Shown: positions 5,073 to 10,222, numbered from the stretch's first letter. The stretch: 10,222 nucleotides of DNA from Candidatus Pacearchaeota archaeon (GCA_002686195.1 NZAS01000031.1:1-10222); one strand, 5' to 3'. A program made the numbers and translations. The notes: generated by a model from the sequence alone, not told the origin.

Positions 5073-5759
5073 ATGCTTGTAAAAGATATATACGCTAATT
5101 TTAAGAAAGAAGCCGAGAAACCACTGAGGATGAGGAATTCAACAGTAATCGGAAGAGACGGAGATGTGACGCCGCGACGGCACCACCTTAAGTACGATTC
5201 CTTATGTTCTCATAGTAAAGCACTGAATGACAAAGTCTTCTGTATTCCATATAGAAAAGGAATACGATCTGCTTTTATCGCAACACTGTTTAACTTAGGA
5301 GTTTGTCAGTCTCACGAATTAAAAAAAGTAATTAAGGGGATCAAAGAACTAGCATCCAGTAGTTTATTTGTAAACAATAAAGGTAAAACTGCTCTGCAGG
5401 TGCTTTTCGCGAGATCTGGAGAAATGACCAACGAAGAGCTTGGAGACAAAATATTATCTGAGGCTTGCGAGCTGCAGCGACTTACCGGTATGCATCCATA
5501 TGGACTGAAGCTCGCCCAACTGGGATTTTATCTAGATGTTACTAGGAGAGATGAAAAAGTATTTATTAAATTAAACGGCGGAATAAAAGGGGAGATACTT
5601 CCAGTAAATGAGACTAGAAAATCTTACAAGAAAAATGGAAAACCCGTGACTCCAGATATTGTAGGTTACGATATATACAAAATCAAAGAGTGGACTTTGG
5701 AAAAAGCACACAAGCTATATCCAAATGAAGAGCAAGACTGGAATGAATCTTATTTTTGA
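5073..5759 (+). CDS. Hypothetical protein, 228 aa
   Basis: Not recognised. The start is well supported by TAGGAGA (5058-5064). The N-terminus is basic (residues 10-45, with R-R-H-H). The middle (75-155) looks helical: 'ELKKVIKGIKELASSSLF', 'TNEELGDKILSEACELQRLTG'. The C-terminus (160-228) mixes strands and a Lys-rich loop and ends in an acidic tail. The 'TNEELGDKILSEACELQRLTGMHPYGLKLAQLG' part could be a small helical DNA-binding bundle, but that is a guess. Arg codons are mainly AGA/AGG, as in the other left-half genes. It is the last gene before the compositional break near 5.8 kb. Confidence 0.65.
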   Translation: MLVKDIYANFKKEAEKPLRMRNSTVIGRDGDVTPRRHHLKYDSLCSHSKALNDKVFCIPYRKGIRSAFIATLFNLGVCQSHELKKVIKGIKELASSSLFVNNKGKTALQVLFARSGEMTNEELGDKILSEACELQRLTGMHPYGLKLAQLGFYLDVTRRDEKVFIKLNGGIKGEILPVNETRKSYKKNGKPVTPDIVGYDIYKIKEWTLEKAHKLYPNEEQDWNESYF

Positions 5760-5760
5760 T

Positions 5761-5807
5761 TATGCATTATTGAAGTAGGTTCTTTGTGTGGATCTACTAA
5801 ATGCATA
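5761..5807 (+). other. Imperfect long hairpin containing ATGCAT in both arms
   Basis: TATGCATT (5761-5768) pairs with AATGCATA (5800-5807), and GTAGGTTC (5775-5782) with GGATCTAC (5790-5797, two wobbles), around a 7-nt loop. It starts one base after the preceding stop codon and lies just before the terminator at 5820. It holds the last GATC of the window (5791-5794). Confidence 0.45.
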
Positions 5808-5819
5808 GTCTTAAAGATG

Positions 5820-5858
5820 GGAGGGACGTGATGAAAGTCGCGTCCCTCCTATTCTTTT
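5820..5858 (+). terminator. Intrinsic terminator after the 228-aa gene
   Basis: GGAGGGACG (5820-5828) pairs perfectly with CGTCCCTCC (5841-5849) over a 12-nt loop, followed by TATTCTTTT. It closes the left-half gene set. Confidence 0.8.
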
Positions 5859-6048
5859 AAAAATGCATAATTCAAAAACACATAAATCATTGACCATAAA
5901 CACTTTATAGAAGTGCAAAAACAAATGCATAATCTACCCTTTTATGAGTATTAAAGACGTTCTTCTGCTATACTATCTATGAGAGGCTAATATGGTGCCT
6001 GCATCAGACGCATTTTTGGGGATTACAAAAGCAATAAATGCATAATCT
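5857..6048 (+). promoter_or_regulatory. Three ATGCATAA boxes and an extended -10 upstream of the RadA-like gene
   Basis: Boxes: TTAAAAATGCATAA (5857-5870), ACAAATGCATAATCT (5921-5935) and GCAATAAATGCATAATCT (6031-6048). The first two are followed after 10 nt by CATAAA (5881) and TATGAG (5943), weak -10 candidates. TGCTATACT (5966-5974) is an extended -10 without a clear -35. The 360-nt gap (5760-6119) contains no convincing gene. Confidence 0.5.
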
Positions 6049-6072
6049 GATTGCACCACTAGCACATCGTAG

Positions 6073-6093
6073 TTTGGAAAGAAATTTATTAAT
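6073..6093 (+). promoter_or_regulatory. AAATTTATTAAT element before the RadA-like gene
   Basis: A 21-nt element starting TTTGGAAA and ending AATTTATTAAT, 26 nt before the ATG at 6120. Nearly the same element (one extra A) is at 7288-7309, and a shorter version is at 9184-9195. Such conservation in AT-rich spacer suggests a phage-specific promoter. Confidence 0.45.
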
Positions 6094-6119
6094 ACCCCTA
6101 TCTCAAGGAGAACAATAAA

Positions 6120-7169
6120 ATGGCTAGAGGCAGAAAAGCAAAAGATGTAGGTGCAGTAGTAGCGTCCCTCTCAACAACAAAGAAGATTGAATTCTTTATT
6201 CAGATGTTTGGTTGGAGTGAGCAACAAATTCTTCAATCAATTGGACATGAGAATCCTACTATTATAGAGGATGACCATATTAGAAATATGTTCGGTGGTG
6301 AAGATTGCGAATTTGACCCTAATGCGTTGCGTAAAATGATTGCACTTATTCGTGTGTCAAAAAGTAAATACTCTCAAGGAAAGACAGAACAAATAATAAT
6401 TGATGATATTGTAGGAAAAGGCGAAGTTGTATGTTTTGATGATATTGAAGCCGACCCTGTTCGTCGTGTAACAAGTGGATTGCGACAGATTGATGAACTG
6501 TACGGATATTCGTCTGACTATGACGCTTGGGGAATGCCAAGAGGTCAGGTTGGCTTGATGGCAGGAAGTCCGGGCGTTGGTAAAACTCGTTTGATGACAA
6601 GTATTTGTGGTCATATGACCCACCCTGAAAATCAAGATGGATTTTCTGCTCTGTATTTTCAAAATGAGTTTGCTCTTTCTCAGTTTAAGCAATTGAATAA
6701 AAACACGATTGTTCCTGAGTCTCGGTTCTTGTGTGGTGATTTGGTTCATATGCAAGACCAAGTAGATTTCTTAAAATCACAGGATGAAGTACCTGACTTG
6801 GTTGTTATTGATTCCGTACAAATGCTTGCAGAAGCAAAGAGCAAGAGTGGTATTGAACGATGTATTGCTTTCTATAAGCAAGTTGCGATGGAATTAGACA
6901 TTCATGTATGCTTCATTGGTCAGTTGAACAAAGCGGGTGAAGTCGCAGGTTCACGAAGCGTTGAACACCTTGTCGACCAAGTGTTTACGGTTCGTCATAT
7001 GTTCTTGCCGGGTCAGTTTGGTGTAAATGTTACAAAGAATCGTTGGGGTGAGAGTGGTATCTCCGCTCGATTTGAGCATACACCAGAGGGCGTGATTTGC
7101 GTAAGTGAAGGACGAAAAAATGAAGGCGAGTCAGCGGAAATTCAATTTGACAATGACTTTGCAATGTAA
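6120..7169 (+). CDS. RadA/Sms-like RecA-fold ATPase (DNA helicase/recombination)
   Basis: 349 aa. RadA is a hexameric DnaB-like ATPase that drives branch migration during recombination. Motifs: Walker A G-S-P-G-V-G-K-T (149-156), catalytic-type Glu in 'YFQNE' (E183), Walker B 'LVVID' (227-231), sensor region 'FIGQLNKAGEVAGSRSVEHLVDQV' (265-288) as in RadA 'GHVTKEG.IAGP..LEH.VD', and K-N-R-W-G (306-310), the variant of RadA's K-N-R-F-G signature. The N-terminal zinc finger and C-terminal Lon-like domain of bacterial RadA are absent; instead a 120-aa N-terminal part includes a helical segment (20-45). Start: ATG with AAGGAG at 6105-6110. A DnaB-type replicative helicase is the main alternative. 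Confidence 0.8.
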   Translation: MARGRKAKDVGAVVASLSTTKKIEFFIQMFGWSEQQILQSIGHENPTIIEDDHIRNMFGGEDCEFDPNALRKMIALIRVSKSKYSQGKTEQIIIDDIVGKGEVVCFDDIEADPVRRVTSGLRQIDELYGYSSDYDAWGMPRGQVGLMAGSPGVGKTRLMTSICGHMTHPENQDGFSALYFQNEFALSQFKQLNKNTIVPESRFLCGDLVHMQDQVDFLKSQDEVPDLVVIDSVQMLAEAKSKSGIERCIAFYKQVAMELDIHVCFIGQLNKAGEVAGSRSVEHLVDQVFTVRHMFLPGQFGVNVTKNRWGESGISARFEHTPEGVICVSEGRKNEGESAEIQFDNDFAM

Positions 7170-7184
7170 AAATACCCTTGAGAT

Positions 7185-7217
7185 TCCCTGTCCCACCTTA
7201 ATTTGGTGGGGCGGGGA
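7185..7217 (+). terminator. GC-rich terminator after the RadA-like gene
   Basis: A 13-bp stem (two wobbles), TCCCTGTCCCACC (7185-7197) with 7205-7217, 7-nt loop, then TTTAAT. Strong stem, short T tail. Confidence 0.7.
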
Positions 7218-7240
7218 TTTAATACGGTAAGTTATGATTA

Positions 7241-7292
7241 GGTTCGGCTTGGATAGGTTGGCTGAGATGTGGTTCGGTACGGTACACTTTGG
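7241..7292 (+). repeat. GGNNN pentanucleotide-period array 1
   Basis: GG starts at 7241, 7246, 7251, 7256, 7271, 7276, 7281 and 7291, all in one 5-nt register; the units at 7261 and 7266 keep one G, and 7286 keeps none. The NNN bases vary. It runs straight into the AAATTTATTAAT element. Two more arrays are at 10086-10133 and 10176-10222. Confidence 0.7.
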
Positions 7293-7327
7293 AAAAGAAA
7301 TTTATTAATGCAATAAATGCATAATCT
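7288..7327 (+). promoter_or_regulatory. Composite element: AAATTTATTAAT plus ATGCATAA box
   Basis: The TTTGGAAA...TTATTAAT element (7288-7309) abuts GCAATAAATGCATAATCT (7310-7327). The latter 18 nt are identical to 6031-6048. In the earlier spacer the two elements come in the opposite order and 24 nt apart. Confidence 0.55.
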
Positions 7328-7352
7328 CATTAAAAACAAACCTTAGTTGACT

Positions 7353-7366
7353 GAGCAACGTTGCTC
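7353..7366. promoter_or_regulatory. 14-bp perfect palindrome, operator-like
   Basis: GAGCAACGTTGCTC, a perfect dyad between the composite promoter element and the gene at 7412. Typical of a dimeric repressor site; alternatively a transcript hairpin, although it has no loop. Confidence 0.4.
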
Positions 7367-7411
7367 GGTAAAAATGGAAACGCATGAAGAACTTTTATAA
7401 GGATTAATTCA

Positions 7412-7924
7412 ATGCAAACCCCTCCCCTTAATGTTCGTGAAGATGTCTTGGCTCTAGTGCTAAATGGTATCGTTACGACTCGCAAGAATGACCGAGACCG
7501 AATCTCGGAGGCAAAGAACAGCGTTGGTACAGACCACGATTACATGATTGATGAGATGATTCATGTGGTTGGTACTTGTTGTATTGGTGGCGACAAAGCC
7601 CCAACTCCAGTTAAGGCTCGCCCTGATTACCGTGCAGTATGTGCGTTCCTCTTGAACAAAGCAGATACTGCGACTAAGCGTCAGGCATCGAAGATGCTTA
7701 ATGATACGAAGTATGGCGAGAAGGTCGACATCGACGCTCTCAACCTATCTAAGTATACGCTTGAGACGATGGAGAAGATGAACGAAGTCGTTGACCATCG
7801 ACACTCATCTCCAACTGTTAATGTTCGCTGTGGATGGTCGGTAGTTGAGAACTTTGTTCCTGACGAAGCGATGGAGACAGAGACTGTTACAGTCGATGTT
7901 GCAACTGGCGAAGTAAAAGGCTGA
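7412..7924 (+). CDS. Hypothetical protein, 170 aa
   Basis: Not recognised. AAGGA at 7399-7403 supports the ATG. The N-terminus is helical with a charged stretch (residues 20-40: 'TTRKNDRDRISEAKN'). 'YMIDEMIHVVGTCCIGG' (44-60) carries adjacent cysteines. A likely helical region (73-125) contains 'DYRAVCAFLLNKADTATKRQASKMLNDTKYG'. The tail is acidic. Arg codons are mostly CGN, as in its right-half neighbours. It is transcribed alone between the composite element at 7288 and the hairpin at 7926, close to the DUF932-like gene, but no function follows from that. Confidence 0.65.
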   Translation: MQTPPLNVREDVLALVLNGIVTTRKNDRDRISEAKNSVGTDHDYMIDEMIHVVGTCCIGGDKAPTPVKARPDYRAVCAFLLNKADTATKRQASKMLNDTKYGEKVDIDALNLSKYTLETMEKMNEVVDHRHSSPTVNVRCGWSVVENFVPDEAMETETVTVDVATGEVKG

Positions 7925-7925
7925 T

Positions 7926-7973
7926 GTGCAATAAAATTTCTCGTTCTCAGATTTTGGGAGCGAGAGATTGCAC
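7926..7973 (+). other. Long two-part hairpin after the 170-aa gene
   Basis: GTGCAAT (7926-7932) pairs with ATTGCAC (7967-7973), and TCTCGTTCTC (7939-7948) with GGGAGCGAGA (7956-7965), leaving a 6x1 internal loop. It follows the stop by 1 nt. No T-tract follows, so it may be a 3'-end stability or processing structure rather than an intrinsic terminator. Confidence 0.5.
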
Positions 7974-7980
7974 GCCAACC

Positions 7981-8005
7981 TAAAAATGCATAAACTGTTT
8001 ATAGT
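7981..8005 (+). promoter_or_regulatory. ATGCATAA box before the DUF932-like gene
   Basis: TAAAAATGCATAAACTG (7981-7997), then TTTATAGT (TATAGT at 8000-8005) only 6 nt beyond the box, and later TAGGAT/GATAGT (8008-8016). The box closely matches the 868 and 933 copies. Which -10 is used cannot be told. Confidence 0.5.
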
Positions 8006-8053
8006 GTTAGGATAGTTACAGTCACTTTCTTTAGAATAGGAGAACCCCAAGAT

Positions 8054-9184
8054 ATGACTACTGTACAAATGGATATGCCACTAGACAATATGGTCACGGT
8101 GGACAAACTAATGAAAAATCTTGATAGTCGTGCAAATGACCGAGAAGATTTTTTTATGCCTCAAGCCCGAGACGCAAAGTTTCAATATGACAAGCCCGAA
8201 TTGGGTGGCGAGGTGAAGCGTGGAATGTTTACAATGAAACTCGATGGTGAGGAGTTTGAAGTAACTAACAATGCTATTCGTAGTGCTTGTAAGTTAATGA
8301 AAACTAGCCGAGAGTTCTTTCAACGCAACTTCCCTAATTGGCAACAAAAACTATGTCGAGACTTTGTGTCGGCAGTAGACCACCTTGAACGTGGAGTTAT
8401 TGCACGAACAGATACTCGTAGCAGTAATGGCTCAATCCGTCGTATTGAATCATTTAGTCCAAGCACTTGGAATACTGATGTTCAAGAGACAGATATGATT
8501 CGTGGTGTTGCAGAGCGATTGAATGCTCAATATGAAGATTCTCTAATCGGAGTTCAGCACTTGGGTCATAAGACTGCCCGTACTGACGCATTTAGATTTA
8601 TCTTTGGTAAACCTGTTATTGGCGATGACGCTCATGTAAAGATGTACCCAATGCTTTCACTTATTCATAGTCCTTATGGATTTGCGAACACAGAATTAAC
8701 ACTTGGTTTGTATCGTGTGATTTGCAAAAATGGTATGCTTCGTCAAGATTTCAAAGCGGGTCGAGCGATGTGGAATCAAACAAGTAACCCTGACCGATTC
8801 TTCCAAAACATTCGTGAGACAGTTGATGTCGCAGGTGATTTTGCAAACTATTGCTCAAATGCGTTGGCTGATATGCCTACACGAAATCTAGGACATCACC
8901 CTATGGAAATTCTAGGTGGGCTTAATAACTCTCGACTTATTAACCGAGACCACTTTGATTTATCGGTATCAATGCTCCCTGAGCGTGAAGTTAAGACAGA
9001 GTATGATATGCTCAATCTTTTAACTGATTCTGTTAAGGGAATCCGCTCACTTGCTCGTCGCCAATACGGTGAAAGCGTAGCACTACGAGTGGGAATGCAA
9101 CGCTCTGGTTTCTCTGGTGTACTTGATGGTGGCTTTGATAAGTCGTATGCAAGTCAACAACTAGAAGGAATTCGCAGAAATTAA
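8054..9184 (+). CDS. DUF932-like phage/plasmid protein
   Basis: 376 aa. The clearest match is the DUF932 core near residues 198-232: 'MYPMLSLIHSPYGFANTELTLGLYRVICKNGMLRQDF', corresponding to the family's 'P.l.l.NS.DG.......l.l.RvVC.NGm'. The preceding segment ('ALERLNAQ...', 'DAFRFIFGKPV') and the following helical part also fit. DUF932 proteins occur widely on phages and plasmids; their biochemical role is not established. Here N-S in the core is replaced by H-S. Start: AGGAGA (8038-8043) before ATG 8054. It stands alone between its own ATGCATAA box and a terminator (9211-9247). Confidence 0.65.
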   Translation: MTTVQMDMPLDNMVTVDKLMKNLDSRANDREDFFMPQARDAKFQYDKPELGGEVKRGMFTMKLDGEEFEVTNNAIRSACKLMKTSREFFQRNFPNWQQKLCRDFVSAVDHLERGVIARTDTRSSNGSIRRIESFSPSTWNTDVQETDMIRGVAERLNAQYEDSLIGVQHLGHKTARTDAFRFIFGKPVIGDDAHVKMYPMLSLIHSPYGFANTELTLGLYRVICKNGMLRQDFKAGRAMWNQTSNPDRFFQNIRETVDVAGDFANYCSNALADMPTRNLGHHPMEILGGLNNSRLINRDHFDLSVSMLPEREVKTEYDMLNLLTDSVKGIRSLARRQYGESVALRVGMQRSGFSGVLDGGFDKSYASQQLEGIRRN

Positions 9185-9195
9185 AATTTATTAAT
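9184..9195 (+). promoter_or_regulatory. AAATTTATTAAT element after the DUF932-like gene
   Basis: AAATTTATTAAT directly after the stop codon of the DUF932-like gene and before its terminator. If it is a promoter its transcript would meet the terminator within 50 nt, so either the terminator leaks or the element does something else. Confidence 0.3.
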
Positions 9196-9210
9196 CTCTG
9201 CAAAAACCTT

Positions 9211-9247
9211 GATAACGCACCTCATAATAGGGGTGCGTTATCTTTTT
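9211..9247 (+). terminator. Intrinsic terminator after the DUF932-like gene
   Basis: GATAACGCACCTC (9211-9223) pairs with GGGGTGCGTTATC (9230-9242) (one wobble), 6-nt loop ATAATA, then five Ts. Confidence 0.85.
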
Positions 9248-9272
9248 GGGATTATATAATATAATTTAGCAG

Positions 9273-9289
9273 AAAATGCATAATCTCAC
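9273..9289 (+). promoter_or_regulatory. ATGCATAA box before the AT-hook gene
   Basis: AAAATGCATAATCTCAC, matching the boxes at 6031 and 7310 (AAATGCATAATCT). TCTAAG (9296-9301) lies 12 nt downstream as a poor -10. The start of the gene is about 110 nt on. Confidence 0.45.
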
Positions 9290-9336
9290 TTGCTTTCTAA
9301 GTTGTGAGTTAATATATTACTATTAGTTCATGGGTT

Positions 9337-9382
9337 ACTTTAGTTTTTAACTTTAGTTTTTAGTGGTTCAAAATGGTTCAAA
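9337..9382 (+). repeat. Two short tandem repeats in the leader of the AT-hook gene
   Basis: ACTTTAGTTTTTA occurs twice in perfect tandem (9337-9349, 9350-9362). TGGTTCAAA then occurs twice at 10-nt spacing (9364-9372, 9374-9382), close to one helical turn. They sit just before the ribosome site (9384-9390), where a regulator could block expression. The encoded AT-hook protein might bind the AT-rich repeats itself; that is a guess. Confidence 0.6.
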
Positions 9383-9399
9383 TTAAGGAGACTATTCAA

Positions 9400-10008
9400 A
9401 TGGCTCGAACCAAAAGCAAGCGAACGCCAAGCGTTTCGCAAATTAACGCAGAGATTGCAAAGCAAGTCACTGCACTTCGTGCTCACGAATCTAACCTTCA
9501 ACAACAGTTGAATGAGATTCAGACAATGATTACCTCATTCGGTGGTCAGTCGTCGAGCGTCACCCCAACTAAGCGTCGTGGACGCAAAGCCGGTAGCAAG
9601 AATAAGACTGCAAAGTCTGCCACTGCTACAAAGACTATTCCTAAAAGTCTGACCCCAAAGCGTGGTCGCCCGAAGGGTAGCCCCTCCAAGAAGCAGGGTG
9701 GTATCAGTCTTAGCGATGCTATTCAGAAGTCTATGCGTAAGGGTAAGAATTGCACTATCTCTGATATGAAGGAAGGTATTGCGAAGGTTGGATATACTTC
9801 TTCAGCAAAGAACTTCTCTGTTATTATCAATCAGACATTGGGTCGCTTGATGAAACAGGGTGTTATTGTTCGTGTTGACCGTGGTGTGTATGTTCGTAGA
9901 GGACAGACTACTTCAATAAAGGTTTCAAAGCCCTCTGCTCCTATCAAGGAAGAGACTCCAGAAGTCGTGGCTACTTCAACAGGTAGCGTCGAAGAATGGA
10001 AAAGCTAA
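9400..10008 (+). CDS. AT-hook and winged-helix DNA-binding protein
   Basis: 202 aa from ATG 9400. That start is chosen because TAAGGAG (9384-9390) lies 9 nt before it, whereas the in-frame ATG at 9373 lacks a ribosome site. Domains from this start: a helical, probably coiled-coil segment (about 8-45); AT-hook-like motifs K-R-R-G-R-K-A-G (58-65) and K-R-G-R-P-K-G (87-93) in a Lys-rich linker; a winged-helix domain (101-158), 'ISLSDAIQKSM', 'TISDMKEGIAKVGYTSS', 'NFSVIINQTLGRLMKQGVIVRVDRGVYV'; an acidic tail. AT hooks bind the minor groove of A/T DNA. From memory the same layout is common in Planctomycetes and related bacteria. Likely a nucleoid-type or regulatory protein of the phage. Confidence 0.75.
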   Translation: MARTKSKRTPSVSQINAEIAKQVTALRAHESNLQQQLNEIQTMITSFGGQSSSVTPTKRRGRKAGSKNKTAKSATATKTIPKSLTPKRGRPKGSPSKKQGGISLSDAIQKSMRKGKNCTISDMKEGIAKVGYTSSAKNFSVIINQTLGRLMKQGVIVRVDRGVYVRRGQTTSIKVSKPSAPIKEETPEVVATSTGSVEEWKS

Positions 10009-10038
10009 TTTAACGATTAGTTAAAGAACCCCCGAAAG

Positions 10039-10084
10039 CAGGGGTGGCGACAGGATTCGTCCATCGTCACCCCTGTCTTTTATT
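10039..10084 (+). terminator. Terminator with nested UUCG loop after the AT-hook gene
   Basis: CAGGGGTGGCGA (10039-10050) pairs with TCGTCACCCCTG (10064-10075), 12 bp with one wobble. Inside, GGA-TTCG-TCC (10053-10062) forms a small UUCG-capped stem. The tail is TCTTTTATT. Confidence 0.8.
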
Positions 10085-10085
10085 A

Positions 10086-10133
10086 GGATTGGATTTGGTG
10101 CGGTGCAACCTGGTTAGGTTAGGTGAGGTAAGG
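10086..10133 (+). repeat. GGNNN pentanucleotide-period array 2
   Basis: GG starts at 10086 and 10091, then after a 1-nt shift at 10097, 10102, 10112, 10117, 10122, 10127 and 10132; only the unit at 10107 lacks GG. Common units are GGTTA, GGTGA and GGTAA. Confidence 0.7.
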
Positions 10134-10139
10134 CACTTT

Positions 10140-10175
10140 TCTCTTGTTCTTAACAGGACAAGAGAGACTTTTTTT
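10140..10175 (+). terminator. Intrinsic terminator between two GGNNN arrays
   Basis: TCTCTTGTTC (10140-10149) pairs with GGACAAGAGA (10156-10165) (one wobble) around TTAACA, then GAC and seven Ts (10169-10175). No gene lies between this and the previous terminator at 10039-10084, so it would terminate read-through or a short RNA carrying array 2. Confidence 0.7.
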
Positions 10176-10222
10176 GGTTAGGAGAGGTTAGGAACGGTGA
10201 GGCAAGTCCAGGTTTGGTAAGG
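10176..10222 (+). repeat. GGNNN pentanucleotide-period array 3, reaching the window edge
   Basis: GG starts at 10176, 10181, 10186, 10191, 10196, 10201, 10211, 10216 and 10221; only the unit at 10206 (GTCCA) breaks the pattern. The array is cut by the end of the window. Confidence 0.7.

Noticed and set aside
5992..6045. A 17-aa ORF (MVPASDAFLGITKAINA) with GAGAGG just upstream and an extended -10 at 5966-5974.
   Set aside because: The promoter would place the transcript start on the ribosome site itself, and the stop codon is formed by the ATGCATAA box. Too little evidence for a leader peptide.
1..10222. tRNA genes, CRISPR arrays, insertion sequences and attachment sites.
   Set aside because: No cloverleaf with a T-loop, no regularly spaced repeat/spacer array, no transposase or integrase and no terminal inverted repeats were seen by eye.

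Overview
The window looks like part of a tailed double-stranded DNA phage genome, or a phage-derived element. It holds short, mostly unrecognised genes, a RadA/DnaB-type ATPase, a DUF932-like protein, a small exonuclease, many short repeated cis-elements, and almost one promoter-like box and one terminator per gene. No structural, lysis or integrase gene is present, so phage origin is an inference. Two proteins are of a style I associate with Planctomycetes and relatives: a zinc ribbon with C-P-x-C-x-Y-x-L-R-G...C-P-E-C, and an AT-hook protein with a 'GY..S..NF...IN..L' winged helix. A planctomycete-type host is therefore a reasonable but weak guess.

Layout, left half (1-5.8 kb): a terminator-like hairpin (54-91); a good sigma70-type promoter (140-168); a membrane-anchored zinc ribbon (295-507); a small basic protein (550-840); an apparent operon of an acidic protein, a SET-domain protein with a lysine-repeat tail, and an overlapping 53-aa ORF (1009-2351); a candidate structured ncRNA with its own promoter and terminator (2457-2692); a YprB-like DEDD exonuclease (2820-3464); a small ORF (3560-3763); a leftward gene for a Fic-fold protein whose catalytic His position is Cys (4257-4979, TTG start); and an unrecognised 228-aa protein (5073-5759).

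Right half (5.8-10.2 kb): four rightward genes, namely the RadA-like ATPase (6120-7169), a 170-aa unknown (7412-7924), a DUF932-like protein (8054-9184) and the AT-hook/winged-helix protein (9400-10008). Each has an AAATGCATAA box upstream, and all four are followed by hairpins, three of them terminator-like. Spacers after two of these genes carry GG dinucleotides on a strict 5-nt period (GGNNN arrays) running to the right edge.

The two halves differ sharply in word use. GATC occurs 36 times in 1-5800 by hand count and never in 5801-10222. AGCT is common on the left and occurs once on the right. CACTGA occurs 16 times, all on the + strand, all before 5.3 kb. The ATGCATAA box and the TTATTAAT element occur on both sides, so the window is probably one mosaic genome.

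Functionally, the ATPase and exonuclease fit DNA replication or recombination, and the AT-hook protein fits DNA organisation or regulation. The SET protein, Fic-like protein and ncRNA look like accessory, host-interaction genes.
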